Source of the DNA: CAVRUD01 sp963724285
Lineage (GTDB): Bacteria > Chloroflexota > Chloroflexia > Thermomicrobiales > UBA6265
Length of the DNA stretch: 64,000 nucleotides
Direction of reading: 5' to 3'
Assembly (NCBI GenBank): GCA_963724285.1
Contig: CAVRUD010000026.1
Span: 62,001-126,000, forward strand
Numbering within the stretch: position 1 is the first letter of the stretch; every line of letters begins with the position of its first letter. Positions 44,511-53,095 of the stretch are shown here, in pieces. The notes below the pieces were generated by a model, which was not told the DNA's origin, ran no database searches, and worked only from the letters and a program-made list of their open reading frames with translations. Made by a program: the position numbers and the translations under genes.

Positions 44511-45356
44511 CTACTCGGCGGGAACTTCGCCGGTCTGATCGGCCCGTTCCTGCTCGCGCCGGTAAAACTCGTCGGGGCGCAGGCGCATCTCCAGCACGTT
44601 AAGCTGGATGCTCAGACGCTGCACCCACTCGACGTGCTCCCCGGTCACCTCGAACCCGACCCGAGCATAGGCCGAGCGTGCCCGTGGATTGTGACGGAAT
44701 ACTTCTAGACGCACTTCGCGCAGGTCCAGCCGCTCGAACGCCTCACGGACCACCAGCCGGGTCGCCTCCGTCCCGTATCCCCGGCCCCATCGGTCCTTCT
44801 CGCCAATCACGATGCGGAAGAAGGCGGACCTAGCACCGGAGTCGATATCGGTCAGCGCGGACATGCCGATGACCTCGTCTGTATCAACCTCGTGAATCGC
44901 GAAACACAACCCACGGGCGGAGAGCGGCAGGATGATCGTGTCGAAGTAGCCCCGGGACTGCATGCTGGTGAGCGGTTCCTGGTCGTGCCGGAGAAGGCGG
45001 GCGATCTCCGGATCGGCGTACCAGCGCTGGAACGCGGCCCGGTTCGCCGGAACCTGTCGCCGCAACCGCACCCCTTTGCCTTCGCGCACAAGCTGACCGA
45101 GGCTTTGCAGATTCACCGGGTCGCCCTCGGTGGAGATGCCGGCGTAACCGTCGATCATGCGTGCGTCATTCCAGACATGTTTGGCGGCAGCCCAGCGGAG
45201 ACGGACATCCGTCGCTCGCACCTGTAGCTGCGCTTGAGCCCGACCGGCCAGTGGGGAGAGTCGAAGGGCCGCGGTGCCAGCGACCACGCCGATTGCTCCG
45301 GCGATCCAGAGCGCTCCGCGTCGCAGGCGGCCGAACCAGGTGACAGATAACAGCAC
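44511..45356 (-). CDS. GNAT acetyltransferase with hydrophobic N-terminal extension
   Basis: The GNAT domain (VRLRRQVPANRAAFQRWYADPEIARLL... RWGRGYGTEATRLVVREAF... NPRARSAYARVGFEVTGE) occupies the C-terminal 215 residues and could start at the ATG at 45158. The same frame continues upstream to a GTG at 45356 and includes a possible membrane span (RRGALWIAGAIGVVAGTAAL). Whether that part is translated is uncertain. RimJ/RimL-like; substrate unknown. Confidence 0.75.
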   Translation of the reverse strand: MLLSVTWFGRLRRGALWIAGAIGVVAGTAALRLSPLAGRAQAQLQVRATDVRLRWAAAKHVWNDARMIDGYAGISTEGDPVNLQSLGQLVREGKGVRLRRQVPANRAAFQRWYADPEIARLLRHDQEPLTSMQSRGYFDTIILPLSARGLCFAIHEVDTDEVIGMSALTDIDSGARSAFFRIVIGEKDRWGRGYGTEATRLVVREAFERLDLREVRLEVFRHNPRARSAYARVGFEVTGEHVEWVQRLSIQLNVLEMRLRPDEFYRREQERADQTGEVPAE

Positions 45357-45466
45357 GGAAAACCAGCCCGGCGTAGACGATCCGGAGCACGGATCTCGAT
45401 CCTCGGGGCAGTATACATGTGCCCATTCGAGCCCCACCGATCGAGGACCCACCCTCCAAGAAACCA

Positions 45467-45499
45467 ACAGGGCCGGTCGGAGTGTCCGACCGGCCCTGT
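45467..45499 (-). terminator. Strong hairpin after the zinc-ribbon gene
   Basis: A perfect 15-bp stem (45467-45481 with 45485-45499) closes a three-base loop and on the minus strand is followed by TGGTTTCTT. It separates the zinc-ribbon gene from the GNAT gene. Confidence 0.8.
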
Positions 45500-45549
45500 C
45501 GAGGATGTTCTCACGTCATCGTGAGCGAGCGGGATGCGTCGATGTCGAC

Positions 45550-45942
45550 CTAGTAGCTCCCGTAGCGCGGAGTGGAACTCCGGCGATCCTGGAAGCACTC
45601 CCTGCAGTAGACGGGCTTGTCGTTACGTGGCTGGAAGGGGACTTCCGTGTCCTTTCCACAGCCGGAGCACACGGCAGGGTACATCTGGCGTGGGCCGCTG
45701 GAGTATCCGCCGCCACCGCCACCGCCGCCGTAGCCGCCGGAGGAGGAGTATCCACCCCCGCCGTTCCCGTATCCGCCAGAGTCGTAGCCGCCGCCAGAGG
45801 CGTTGCGCTGAGCCTTGCGGGCCTGACGGCACGCCGGGCAGCGCTGTGGCTCAGAAAATCCTCGTTCCTGGTAAAACGCTTGCTCGCCAGCGGTAAACGT
45901 GAATTGTTGATTACAGTCTCTGCACGTCAGCGTGCGATCCAT
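45550..45942 (-). CDS. Zinc-ribbon protein with glycine-rich linker
   Basis: 130 residues from the ATG at 45942. Two four-cysteine zinc ribbons (LTCRDCNQQF... RCPACRQARK and VCSGCGKD... YCRECFQDRR) flank a Gly/Ser/Tyr-rich linker of about 40 residues. The first ribbon, with FTAGEQAFYQERGF, is the common 'probable zinc-ribbon' domain seen in many environmental bacteria. CxxC-x14-20-CxxC proteins of this kind are suspected of binding nucleic acid or ribosomes, but no function is established. Confidence 0.88.
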   Translation of the reverse strand: MDRTLTCRDCNQQFTFTAGEQAFYQERGFSEPQRCPACRQARKAQRNASGGGYDSGGYGNGGGGYSSSGGYGGGGGGGGYSSGPRQMYPAVCSGCGKDTEVPFQPRNDKPVYCRECFQDRRSSTPRYGSY

Positions 45943-46173
45943 CCCGCCCGAACCTTTCTGCGCCGTGGTTCTCCACGACCTAAACCGAACCAAACAACCA
46001 CCGACGAGACCGATTCTGGCGGAACGTGACACCGGGAAACGCCGACTGAGCGGGTCCGACGATCCGTGCGCTTTGAAACCGTCTCTAGCCCTTTGATTAT
46101 CCCATTAGGCCTGAATTGTCAACCGGTCACAGAACCGCAAAGGCAACCACTTGACCAGGATAAAATCCTTTTG

Positions 46174-46201
46174 CTGACGGCCTTCCCGACTATGTTAGGA
46201 T
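46174..46201 (+). promoter_or_regulatory. Possible sucCD promoter
   Basis: CTGACG (46174-46179) and TAGGAT (46196-46201) lie 16 bases apart about 115 bases before sucC, in an AT-richer patch. Weak match. Confidence 0.35.
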
Positions 46202-46314
46202 GCTTGACCGGTACGGGTTATCGGTTCCCCAACCTGTCCTCCGCACGGTCAGTCCGCGCCGCCTTCGGTCATAGAAACGGGGCGTGCGCCGCTCACGAGG
46301 AGTACGTCCCGGAG

Positions 46315-47448
46315 ATGGATGTCCACGAGTATCAAGCGGCCGAGATTCTGGCTCGCCACGGGATCCCGGTAAACCCCGGGACGGTGGCGACAACCCCGGA
46401 AGAGGCCGCCGCCGCCGCGTCGTCGTTCGGTGGATTGGTCGCGATCAAGGCCCAGGTGCACACCGGAGGGCGCGGCAAGGCCGGCGGAATCAAGCTGGCC
46501 CGCACGCCGGAAGACGCGCATGCTGCCGCGAACACGATCCTCGGCATGGATATTCGCGGACATACTGTCAACAAGGTCCTGGTGGTGCCCGGGGTTGATA
46601 TTGCCCAGGAGTTCTATCTCGGGGTCGTGCTCGATCGCCCGCAACGCACGATCCTCATCATGGCCAGCGCCGAGGGCGGCGTGGATATCGAAGAGGTCGC
46701 GCGCGAGCGTCCGGAGAAACTCGTGCGCGTGCACGCAGATCCCATCCTTGGCCTTCATCCGTTCCAGGCGCGCGAGCTAGCGTTCCGGCTGGGGCTGCCG
46801 GCCGACAAGGTGAACGGCTTTGCCGGCATCGCCAGCAAGCTCTACAACGCCTACGTCGCCGAAGACGCCACCCTGGCCGAAATCAATCCGCTGATCCTGA
46901 CCGGCGCGGGCGAGTGGCTGGCAATCGACAGCAAGATGAGCTTCGACGACAACGCCCTCTTCCGCCACGCCGGCATCGAAGAACTCCGCGACCCGAACGA
47001 AGAGAACGCGACCGAGGTCGATGCCCGCAAGAGCGGCATCTCCTTCGTGAAGCTGGACGGCAACGTCGGCTGCATCGTGAACGGCGCGGGCCTGGCCATG
47101 GCGACGATGGACGCGGTCAAGCTCCATGGCGGCGAACCGGCGAACTTCCTCGACGTTGGTGGCGGCGCCAGCGCCGATCAGGTGGCGAAGGCGTTCTCGC
47201 TCGTCACCGCCGACCCCAGTGTGCGCGCGATCCTGATCAACATCTTCGGCGGCATTACCCGTGGGGATGTCGTCGCGAACGGGATCCGCGAAGCGCTCGG
47301 CCGGGTCGACGTCAAGGTGCCGATCGTCGTTCGCCTTTCCGGGACGAACGCGGAGGAAGGCAAGGAGATCCTGGCCGGCGCCGGGCTCACCGCCGTGGAC
47401 ACGATGGATGAAGCGGCTGCCCAGGTAGTTGCCGCGGCCGCGGCGTAG
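46315..47448 (+). CDS. sucC: Succinyl-CoA synthetase beta subunit
   Basis: 377 residues; ATG at 46315 with AGGAG 12 bases upstream. With SucD it makes succinate and ATP (or GTP) from succinyl-CoA in the TCA cycle. The ATP-grasp domain starts MDVHEYQAAEILARHGIPV and contains IKAQVHTGGRGKAGGIK; the CoA-ligase part has LDVGGGASADQVAKAF and NIFGGITRGDVVANG. Normal length. sucD starts 27 bases downstream. Confidence 0.97.
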   Translation: MDVHEYQAAEILARHGIPVNPGTVATTPEEAAAAASSFGGLVAIKAQVHTGGRGKAGGIKLARTPEDAHAAANTILGMDIRGHTVNKVLVVPGVDIAQEFYLGVVLDRPQRTILIMASAEGGVDIEEVARERPEKLVRVHADPILGLHPFQARELAFRLGLPADKVNGFAGIASKLYNAYVAEDATLAEINPLILTGAGEWLAIDSKMSFDDNALFRHAGIEELRDPNEENATEVDARKSGISFVKLDGNVGCIVNGAGLAMATMDAVKLHGGEPANFLDVGGGASADQVAKAFSLVTADPSVRAILINIFGGITRGDVVANGIREALGRVDVKVPIVVRLSGTNAEEGKEILAGAGLTAVDTMDEAAAQVVAAAAA

Positions 47449-47475
47449 GCGCCGAACCCCCAGGAGTATCGAGCG

Positions 47476-48348
47476 ATGAGCGTCCTCGTTGGCAGCGACA
47501 CGAAGCTGCTTGTGCAAGGTATTACCGGTCGGGAAGGTTCGTTCCACACAACCCAGATGGTCGAATACGGCACGAACGTCGTCGCCGGGGTAACTCCGGG
47601 CGGCGCGGGTAAGGATGTCGCCGGGGTCCCGGTCTTCAACACGGTCGCCGACGCGGTTGAGGCGACCGGCGCGAACACATCCATCATCTACGTCCCGGCT
47701 CGATTTGCCCCGGATGCCATCTACGAAGCCGTCGACAACGGAATCGGCCTGGTGGTGTGCATCACGGAGGGCATCCCGGTCCGCGACATGGTTCCGGTCT
47801 ATTCCTATGTGCAGGCAAAAGGCACCCGCCTAATCGGCCCCAATTGCCCGGGGCTGATCACGCCCGGGCAGGCAAAGGTCGGAATCATGCCGGGGTTCAT
47901 CCATCGGCCCGGCCCGGTGGGTCTCGTATCTCGCTCCGGCACGCTGACGTACGAGGTGGTCGACGCCCTCACCCGGGCCGGGCTGGGGCAGAGCACGGCG
48001 GTGGGAATCGGGGGCGATCCGATCATTGGTACATCGTTTCTCGACGTCCTCCGCCTCTTCCAGGATGACCCCGCCACCGAGGCGATCGTGATGATCGGCG
48101 AGATCGGCGGAACCGACGAAGAGACTGCCGCCGAATTCATCGCCGCAAACGTGACCAAGCCCGTCGTGGGCTTCATCGCCGGCCAGACCGCCCCTCCGGG
48201 CAAGCGGATGGGCCACGCCGGCGCGATCATCGCCGGTGGGGCCGGTACCGCCGCCGCCAAGATGGCGGCGTTGGAAGCGGCGGGTGTCCGCGTCGCCCAG
48301 GCGCCATCCCAGGTCCCGGGACTGATGAAGCAGGCGATGAGCGCCTAG
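47476..48348 (+). CDS. sucD: Succinyl-CoA synthetase alpha subunit
   Basis: 290 residues; ATG at 47476 with CAGGAG upstream. The CoA-binding Rossmann domain starts LVGSDTKLLVQGITGREGSFH. The ligase domain carries the phosphorylated His in GRMGHAGAIIAGGAG-like sequence (KRMGHAGAIIAGGAGTAAAK). It forms the alpha-beta pair with SucC immediately upstream. Confidence 0.97.
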   Translation: MSVLVGSDTKLLVQGITGREGSFHTTQMVEYGTNVVAGVTPGGAGKDVAGVPVFNTVADAVEATGANTSIIYVPARFAPDAIYEAVDNGIGLVVCITEGIPVRDMVPVYSYVQAKGTRLIGPNCPGLITPGQAKVGIMPGFIHRPGPVGLVSRSGTLTYEVVDALTRAGLGQSTAVGIGGDPIIGTSFLDVLRLFQDDPATEAIVMIGEIGGTDEETAAEFIAANVTKPVVGFIAGQTAPPGKRMGHAGAIIAGGAGTAAAKMAALEAAGVRVAQAPSQVPGLMKQAMSA

Positions 48349-48466
48349 CGGCACGCCAAGAACCACCTAGCGTCGTGTCTCGGTTACGGCCCTCAGGTTT
48401 ATGTCGACTCTTCCTCGGCGGACCTTATCGCGGTTGGCCTCCGCGGGCACAGTCCAAATCGGTGAC

Positions 48467-48606
48467 TTAGAGCGCCTGTCAAAACCCGCCGTTGCGGCCG
48501 GGTTCGTTCTCAGTCCCGGAGGGACTTCGTCGGTTTAGCCCGGGACTTCAGTCCCTCTAACTAGGGGTGGAGCCGCCGACCAAGCGGTTGTGATAGGCGC
48601 TCTTAG
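48467..48606. repeat. MITE-like element with TTAGAGCGCC ends, copy 2
   Basis: Left end TTAGAGCGCCTGTCAAAA and right end GTGATAGGCGCTCTTAG correspond to the copy at 41890-42016; the interior again has AGTCCCGGAGGGACT-type palindromes. It fills most of the gap between sucD and the sigma factor gene. Ends of this type resemble IS630/Tc1-like elements, so it may be a non-autonomous derivative. Confidence 0.8.
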
Positions 48607-48707
48607 TCTAGGTCACGCGGAGGCAATCACCGAGACTGGCGATCGGGTTGGGAGCGCTGGGGACGTGGCCGAGCCGGATGTTCTCGACCGTGAGTTCGCG
48701 AAACCGG

Positions 48708-49626
48708 TCATCGCACGGACCGCAGGAGCGCCTTGTGGTCGGCGACCGGCCCGAGGTGCGCCAGCTTGTCGGGGTTGACGATCGAGCTGACGCCTGTGAT
48801 CTGATCGCCGGCGATATCGAGCGCCAGCACCCCGATCACCCGCTCCTGCCCGTCGAGAAAGAGGGCGCCCGGGCCGCCGTTGACCTCGACGGGCCGCAAC
48901 GTGACGCCCGGAATGGAGGTGATTTTGCGGAGGCCGCTGAGCAACGTGCGCGCCACCCGTTCGCGCCCGTGCAGCGACCGCGCAAGTCGCCGGCACCTTG
49001 CCGCCGCCGTCGCCGGTCAGCACGACGTCGTGGGCGAGCAGCGCCTCAAGCCCGGCAAGGTCGCCGCGCTCGGTGGCCGCGAAGAACTGTTTCGCCAGCT
49101 CGTCGCGCTGCTCGCGGGTCGTCTGGAACCGGGGCCGGCGCTGCTTGACGTGGCGCCTGGCCCGGGCGGTGAGCTGGCGCACGTTGTCCTCGCTCTTGCC
49201 GACGATCGCCGCGATCTCCGAGTATCCATAATCGAAGACGTCGTGCAGCAGCAGCGCGGCGCGCTGCTCGGGCGAGAGGCGCTCCAGCAGCACCAGCAAC
49301 GCCACCGACAGCGAATCGGCGGTCTCGGCGTGCCGGGCCGGATCGTCGCGGCCGTCGGTGATGATCGGCTCCGGCAGCCACTCGCCGACGTAGAACTCGC
49401 GGCGGGCGCGGGCGGAGCGCAGCTCGTTGATCGCCAGCCGGGTGGTCACGGTCGCGACGAACGCGCGCGGCGACGCGATGTGCTCGCCGGCGTCGAGCGC
49501 CTGATGGACCCGGAGCAGCGATTCCTGCACCACGTCCTCGGCCTCGGACAGGCTGCCGAGCATGCGGTAGGCGATCGCGAACGCGCCCGGCCGCAGCTCG
49601 TCAAGCAGTCGCTCGCGATCGGTCAT
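48708..49626 (-). CDS. SigJ-type sigma factor with SnoaL-like tail, frameshifted
   Basis: About 305 residues. ATG at 49626 overlaps the stop of the upstream epimerase gene (ATGA). Region 2 (FAIAYRMLGSLSEAEDVVQESLLRV), region 4 (LSPEQRAALLLHDVFDYGYSEIAAIVGKSEDNVRQLTARARR) and a C-terminal SnoaL/NTF2-like domain (RDELAKQFFAATERGDLAGLEALLA) are typical of ECF41/SigJ factors, in which the tail modulates activity. The frame shifts near 48986; dropping one base restores PALARSLHGRERVARTLLSG. ECF41 genes usually sit beside DoxX, carboxymuconolactone decarboxylase or oxidoreductase genes, as here. Confidence 0.88.
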
Positions 49627-50549
49627 ATCGCTGCGAACCCCTGTCGCCAGCTCGGGTGCGCCGGGCGCCACGCGAGGTCCCGCTTCGCCTTCGCGTTCGA
49701 CGCGCCGCGGGCGTCGGTCATCATCACCACGCTGCCCTCCCCGGCGAGCAGGCGCGCGACGAACCGGGGCACGCGCATCGGCTTCTTGGCGCCCAGCGTC
49801 TCCGCCAGCGCCGGCAACCAGACGGCGGCCGGGGCGGGCTCGTCGTCGACGACGTTGTAGACGCCGCGCGTGCCGTGCTCGACCGCCGCCACCGTCGCGT
49901 CCGCCGCGTCGCCGATGTGGATGAACGACCAGATGCCGCCGCCGTCGCCGACCACCGGGAACCGGCGCTTGCGCACCAACTCGAACTGCATCTCGCCGGG
50001 CGCCATCGATGTGCCTGGCCCGTAAAACGCGCCGTAGCGCAGGACGATACCCTCGGTCCACCGAGCATCGAGCACCGCCTTTTCGTGGGAGCGGACCGCG
50101 GCGAGGATCTCGCGCATCTCTGGAACGGGCGACGTATCGAGCGGGTCGTCCTCGCGCTTGACCGGCCCGCCGGCGCGCGCGTACAGGCCGATGCTCTGCG
50201 CCACGAACCGGCGCACCCCGACCGCCTGCCCGGCCGAGAGCAGGTGATCCGTGCCCTCAGTCCGCAGGCGGTTGGTCAGCGCGAAGTCGCGTCCCATGTG
50301 GCGCGGGTTCACCTCGCCAAGCGCGGTCAGTTGGTCGACGATCACGTCCGGCCTTGCCCCGGCGACGGCCTCCGCGACCTGGTCGGGATCGAGCGCGTCC
50401 GCGACCACCGGCACGGCGCCAAGCTCGGAGAGCAGCGCCCGCTTCGACTCGCTCCGCGTCATGCCATAGACCTCATGGCCCGAATCAACCAGACGCGGCA
50501 CCAGCTGCTTCCCGATCGCTCCCGTCGCTCCCGCAACAAACACGTTCAT
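49623..50549 (-). CDS. NAD-dependent epimerase/dehydratase family protein
   Basis: 308 residues; ATG at 50549 with AAGGAG upstream. The Rossmann start MNVFVAGATGAIGKQLVPRL binds NAD(P). The expected YxxxK pair is not obvious: the segment after SIGLYARAGGPVKRED has Tyr but no close Lys three residues on, so this may be an atypical short-chain dehydrogenase or an NmrA-like redox sensor. It sits between DoxX and the SigJ-type factor in one minus-strand operon and is a likely target or partner of that sigma factor. Confidence 0.85.
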   Translation of the reverse strand: MNVFVAGATGAIGKQLVPRLVDSGHEVYGMTRSESKRALLSELGAVPVVADALDPDQVAEAVAGARPDVIVDQLTALGEVNPRHMGRDFALTNRLRTEGTDHLLSAGQAVGVRRFVAQSIGLYARAGGPVKREDDPLDTSPVPEMREILAAVRSHEKAVLDARWTEGIVLRYGAFYGPGTSMAPGEMQFELVRKRRFPVVGDGGGIWSFIHIGDAADATVAAVEHGTRGVYNVVDDEPAPAAVWLPALAETLGAKKPMRVPRFVARLLAGEGSVVMMTDARGASNAKAKRDLAWRPAHPSWRQGFAAI

Positions 50550-50628
50550 CTTGGACTCCTTCATGTTGCCGCCTGTAGGGGCAGCAAGCGTCGCGCCGCG
50601 AGATCGAACCTCGCGGCGCCGCGCGCGT

Positions 50629-51012
50629 TCAGCCGATAAAAGACTCGGGACCGAGGCGGCCCCACGCAACGAAGCCGGCCAGGGCGAGATAGGTCAGGTC
50701 CGCCATCATCGGCATGACCTCCTGACGGCGAATGCGCGTGAACGTCGCGCCGGCCATGATCACCACCAGTCCGACCGCGGCCAGCGGCACCAGAACCGGA
50801 GCGATGTCGAGCGCGGCGGGCAGGATCAGGCCCGCCGCGGCCAGGACTTCGAGCGCTCCGAGGCCCTTGACGGCGCCGGGGCTGAAGTCGTTGACCCAGC
50901 CCCCGCCGGGGGCGGCCGCCAGCTTCTCCTTGGGCACGAACAGCTTGCCAACGCCGGCAAACAGGTAGACTGCCGCCAGCAGTCCGGTAACGATCCACAG
51001 GGTGAGGTCCAT
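50629..51012 (-). CDS. DoxX family membrane protein
   Basis: 127 residues; ATG at 51012 with AAGGAG six bases upstream. Four hydrophobic spans (LWIVTGLLAAVYLFAGVGKLF, GALEVLAAAGLILPAAL, PVLVPLAAVGLVVIMAGA, LTYLALAGFVAWG) and the Lys-Phe loop after the first span are typical of DoxX/DoxD-like proteins, which are linked to redox or membrane quinone functions. First gene of the DoxX-epimerase-SigJ operon. Confidence 0.88.
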   Translation of the reverse strand: MDLTLWIVTGLLAAVYLFAGVGKLFVPKEKLAAAPGGGWVNDFSPGAVKGLGALEVLAAAGLILPAALDIAPVLVPLAAVGLVVIMAGATFTRIRRQEVMPMMADLTYLALAGFVAWGRLGPESFIG

Positions 51013-51585
51013 CGTAAACTCCTTCATTGCAAAGACCTACACCCCAATAGACAAGACGGCAGTCCTGGCTGTGACAGCTCACGGGCACCCCGGCACGGGA
51101 ACGCGGGCGCGGGGTGGCAACCCTTGCACGACGAACGTCAGACGCAGCGCATCGGGAAGGTCGCTCGCGACGGGCTTCGAGCAGGAAAGTAATCGCGTCG
51201 TCGCCCTACGGCGGCGAGACCTCCGTCGATCGGCCCAGAGCGCGATGTCCGGGGGCGGAACGATTGAGCGCATCGGCGCAACGATCCGGATCGTTGCGCT
51301 CGACGCGGCTGCCGACACCGTGCTCTGCCAATTCATACCCAAGCACTACCACGAAAAGGTCATGGACACGTTGCGCACCATCTACCGGAATGTGCCTTAG
51401 TCGCGGCAGGCATATCCATTCGGGACAACGACCACACCCGCGCGCCCCGAGATCACGGTATATCTGGCCCCCGCACTCCCGGTTCAACCTGCACGTCACA
51501 CCCACCTCGTCGAGCTGACTTGACCTCACGGAAGAGTCGGGTCAATCAGTCAACCAAGCTAGGGGCACGCCATGAGGTAAATCAC
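51013..51585. other. 570-base gap, no gene recognised
   Basis: Short open frames exist on both strands (for example plus strand 51240-51400) but none has start signals or family resemblance. The DoxX-operon promoter should lie in its left part. Confidence 0.4.
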
Positions 51586-51624
51586 GCGTGGGTCGGACGA
51601 CAATCCGGCCCACGCGCCGTTTTT
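51586..51624 (+). terminator. Rho-independent terminator upstream of HtrA gene
   Basis: GCGTGGGTCGGA (51586-51597) pairs with TCCGGCCCACGC (51604-51615) around a six-base loop; five Ts follow at 51620-51624. It points rightward although no gene was found directly upstream on that strand, so it ends an unidentified transcript. Confidence 0.7.
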
Positions 51625-51629
51625 CCATC

Positions 51630-51668
51630 TTCAGGAATCGTTCAGGTTTGTTTCAGCCAGGCTTCAGG
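51630..51668 (+). promoter_or_regulatory. Four 11-bp direct repeats of TTCAGG: OmpR/PhoB-type binding site
   Basis: TTCAGG, TTCAGG, TTCAGC and TTCAGG start at 51630, 51641, 51652 and 51663, exactly one DNA turn apart. OmpR/PhoB-family response regulators bind such tandem sites as dimers. The HtrA-like gene starts about 100 bases downstream, and a response regulator of that family is the next gene after it. Confidence 0.75.
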
Positions 51669-51695
51669 CAAGTAGACGAGACTGATCGAAAGGAG

Positions 51696-51731
51696 CGAAT
51701 CCGCCACGACAACGAGGTCGTGGCGGATTCG
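51696..51731 (+). promoter_or_regulatory. 15-bp hairpin in the HtrA 5' leader
   Basis: 51696-51710 (CGAATCCGCCACGAC) pairs perfectly with 51717-51731 around a six-base loop, about 40 bases before the ATG. No T-run follows, so it is more likely a leader structure (stability or thermosensing) than a terminator. Confidence 0.6.
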
Positions 51732-51771
51732 CACCCACTGAAGTCACAACTCTCTGAGGAGGAGTCTCGTC

Positions 51772-52938
51772 ATGTCTGACAACACGCCGGCGTCATCCGA
51801 CGGCCGAGCAAAAACGCAAGGCCGCCCTGGCTGGGTCATCCTTTCGGCCCTGCTCGCGATGGTGCTCAGCCTCAATCTCGTTCTATCAGGCGGACCTCAG
51901 GCAGTCGCCAGCGTTTTGCCCGGAAACGACGCTCCGTCCGCGACCCAATCGCAGTCGACCAATGACTCGACATCGACGGCAGGCACGCAGTCGCGGGCCG
52001 ACGTCGCCGAGGCGGCCAACCCGGCGGTGGTGACGATCTACGTCGAGATGACCGGGCCGAATATCTTCCAGGATCAGCGTCCAGGCGGCGATGACCCCAG
52101 TGGGTCCGGCCAGATCATGGGCGCAGGGTCCGGCTTCATCATCGACGACGAGGGGCATGTCGTAACCAACAGCCACGTCGTGGCCAACGGCGATGAGTTC
52201 CTCGTCGAGCTGTATGACGGCACGACCGTCAACGCCACGCTCGTCGGCAGCGATTCCGTTCAGGATCTCGCCGTGCTGCAGCTGGAGTTGGAAGACGGCC
52301 AAAGCGTCCCCGGCACCCTCAACTGGGGCGACTCCGACACGGTCCGCCCGGGCGACGATGTGATCGCGATCGGCACTCCGCTCGGCGAGTTCGCCAACAG
52401 CGTCTCGGCCGGCGTCGTCGCTGGCGTCAACCGCAACCTCTCCGATGTCACCGGCAGCCTTGACAACCTGATCCAGCACGACGCCCCGATCTCGTCCGGC
52501 AACTCCGGCGGGCCACTGCTGAACACGAACGGCGAGGTCATCGGCATCAACACCGCCACCGCCAACGGTTCCCAACTCGACGCTGTCTCGACCGACGGTT
52601 TGGGCTTCGCGGTCGCCAGCAATGCCGCCAAGGGCATCGTCGAACAGTTGATTTCAGCGGGCAGCGTCTCCCGGCCCTACCTCGGCATCGAGGGGCAGCC
52701 CCTGGAAGAGGGCCACGGCGTGGTCGCGGTCGAAAGTGGTAGCCCGGCCGATGATGCCGGACTCCAGGCCAACGACGTGATCACCGCCATCGACGGCACC
52801 GAGATCGACGCCAACACCTCGCTGCAGAGCGTTCTCTTCACCCACCAGCCGGGCGACGACGTCACGCTGACGGTCGAGCGGGACAACGAGGAGATCACCT
52901 TGCAGGTCACGCTCGGTGAGCGGCCCGGCGACCTCTAG
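51772..52938 (+). CDS. S1C family serine protease (HtrA/DegP-like)
   Basis: 388 residues; ATG at 51772 with GGAGGAG upstream. A short cytoplasmic tail, one membrane span (VILSALLAMVLSLNLVL, residues 21-38), a Ser/Thr/Gln-rich linker, a trypsin-like domain with the triad His near 134 (TNSHVV), Asp near 164 (SVQDLAVL) and Ser near 244 (SSGNSGGPLL), and one PDZ domain (residues 300-385, RPYLGIEG... GLQANDVITAIDG). It should degrade or refold damaged exported proteins outside the membrane. Together with the two-component pair downstream it forms an envelope-stress module. Confidence 0.95.
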   Translation: MSDNTPASSDGRAKTQGRPGWVILSALLAMVLSLNLVLSGGPQAVASVLPGNDAPSATQSQSTNDSTSTAGTQSRADVAEAANPAVVTIYVEMTGPNIFQDQRPGGDDPSGSGQIMGAGSGFIIDDEGHVVTNSHVVANGDEFLVELYDGTTVNATLVGSDSVQDLAVLQLELEDGQSVPGTLNWGDSDTVRPGDDVIAIGTPLGEFANSVSAGVVAGVNRNLSDVTGSLDNLIQHDAPISSGNSGGPLLNTNGEVIGINTATANGSQLDAVSTDGLGFAVASNAAKGIVEQLISAGSVSRPYLGIEGQPLEEGHGVVAVESGSPADDAGLQANDVITAIDGTEIDANTSLQSVLFTHQPGDDVTLTVERDNEEITLQVTLGERPGDL

Positions 52939-53005
52939 CCGCCTAGATCCCTCATACCACGATCATTCCTCTTCTTTTCCCTTCCCTCCCCACTTCCCTA
53001 TCCCG

Positions 53006-53040
53006 TGCGAACGGGCGCCACAGCCAGGCGCCCGTTCGCA
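53006..53040 (+). terminator. Hairpin after HtrA gene
   Basis: TGCGAACGGGCGCC (53006-53019) pairs perfectly with 53027-53040 around a seven-base loop. The following bases are not T-rich, so termination may be partial, leaving read-through into the response regulator possible. Confidence 0.65.
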
Positions 53041-53095
53041 TAGGATTCCTACGGGGCTGGTGGGTTACGGCGTGGTCCTGGGCTATCATCGAGCT

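Noticed and set aside
51079..51400. Small genes between DoxX and the HtrA leader
   Set aside because: Short open frames on both strands lack start signals, consistent codon bias and recognisable motifs.
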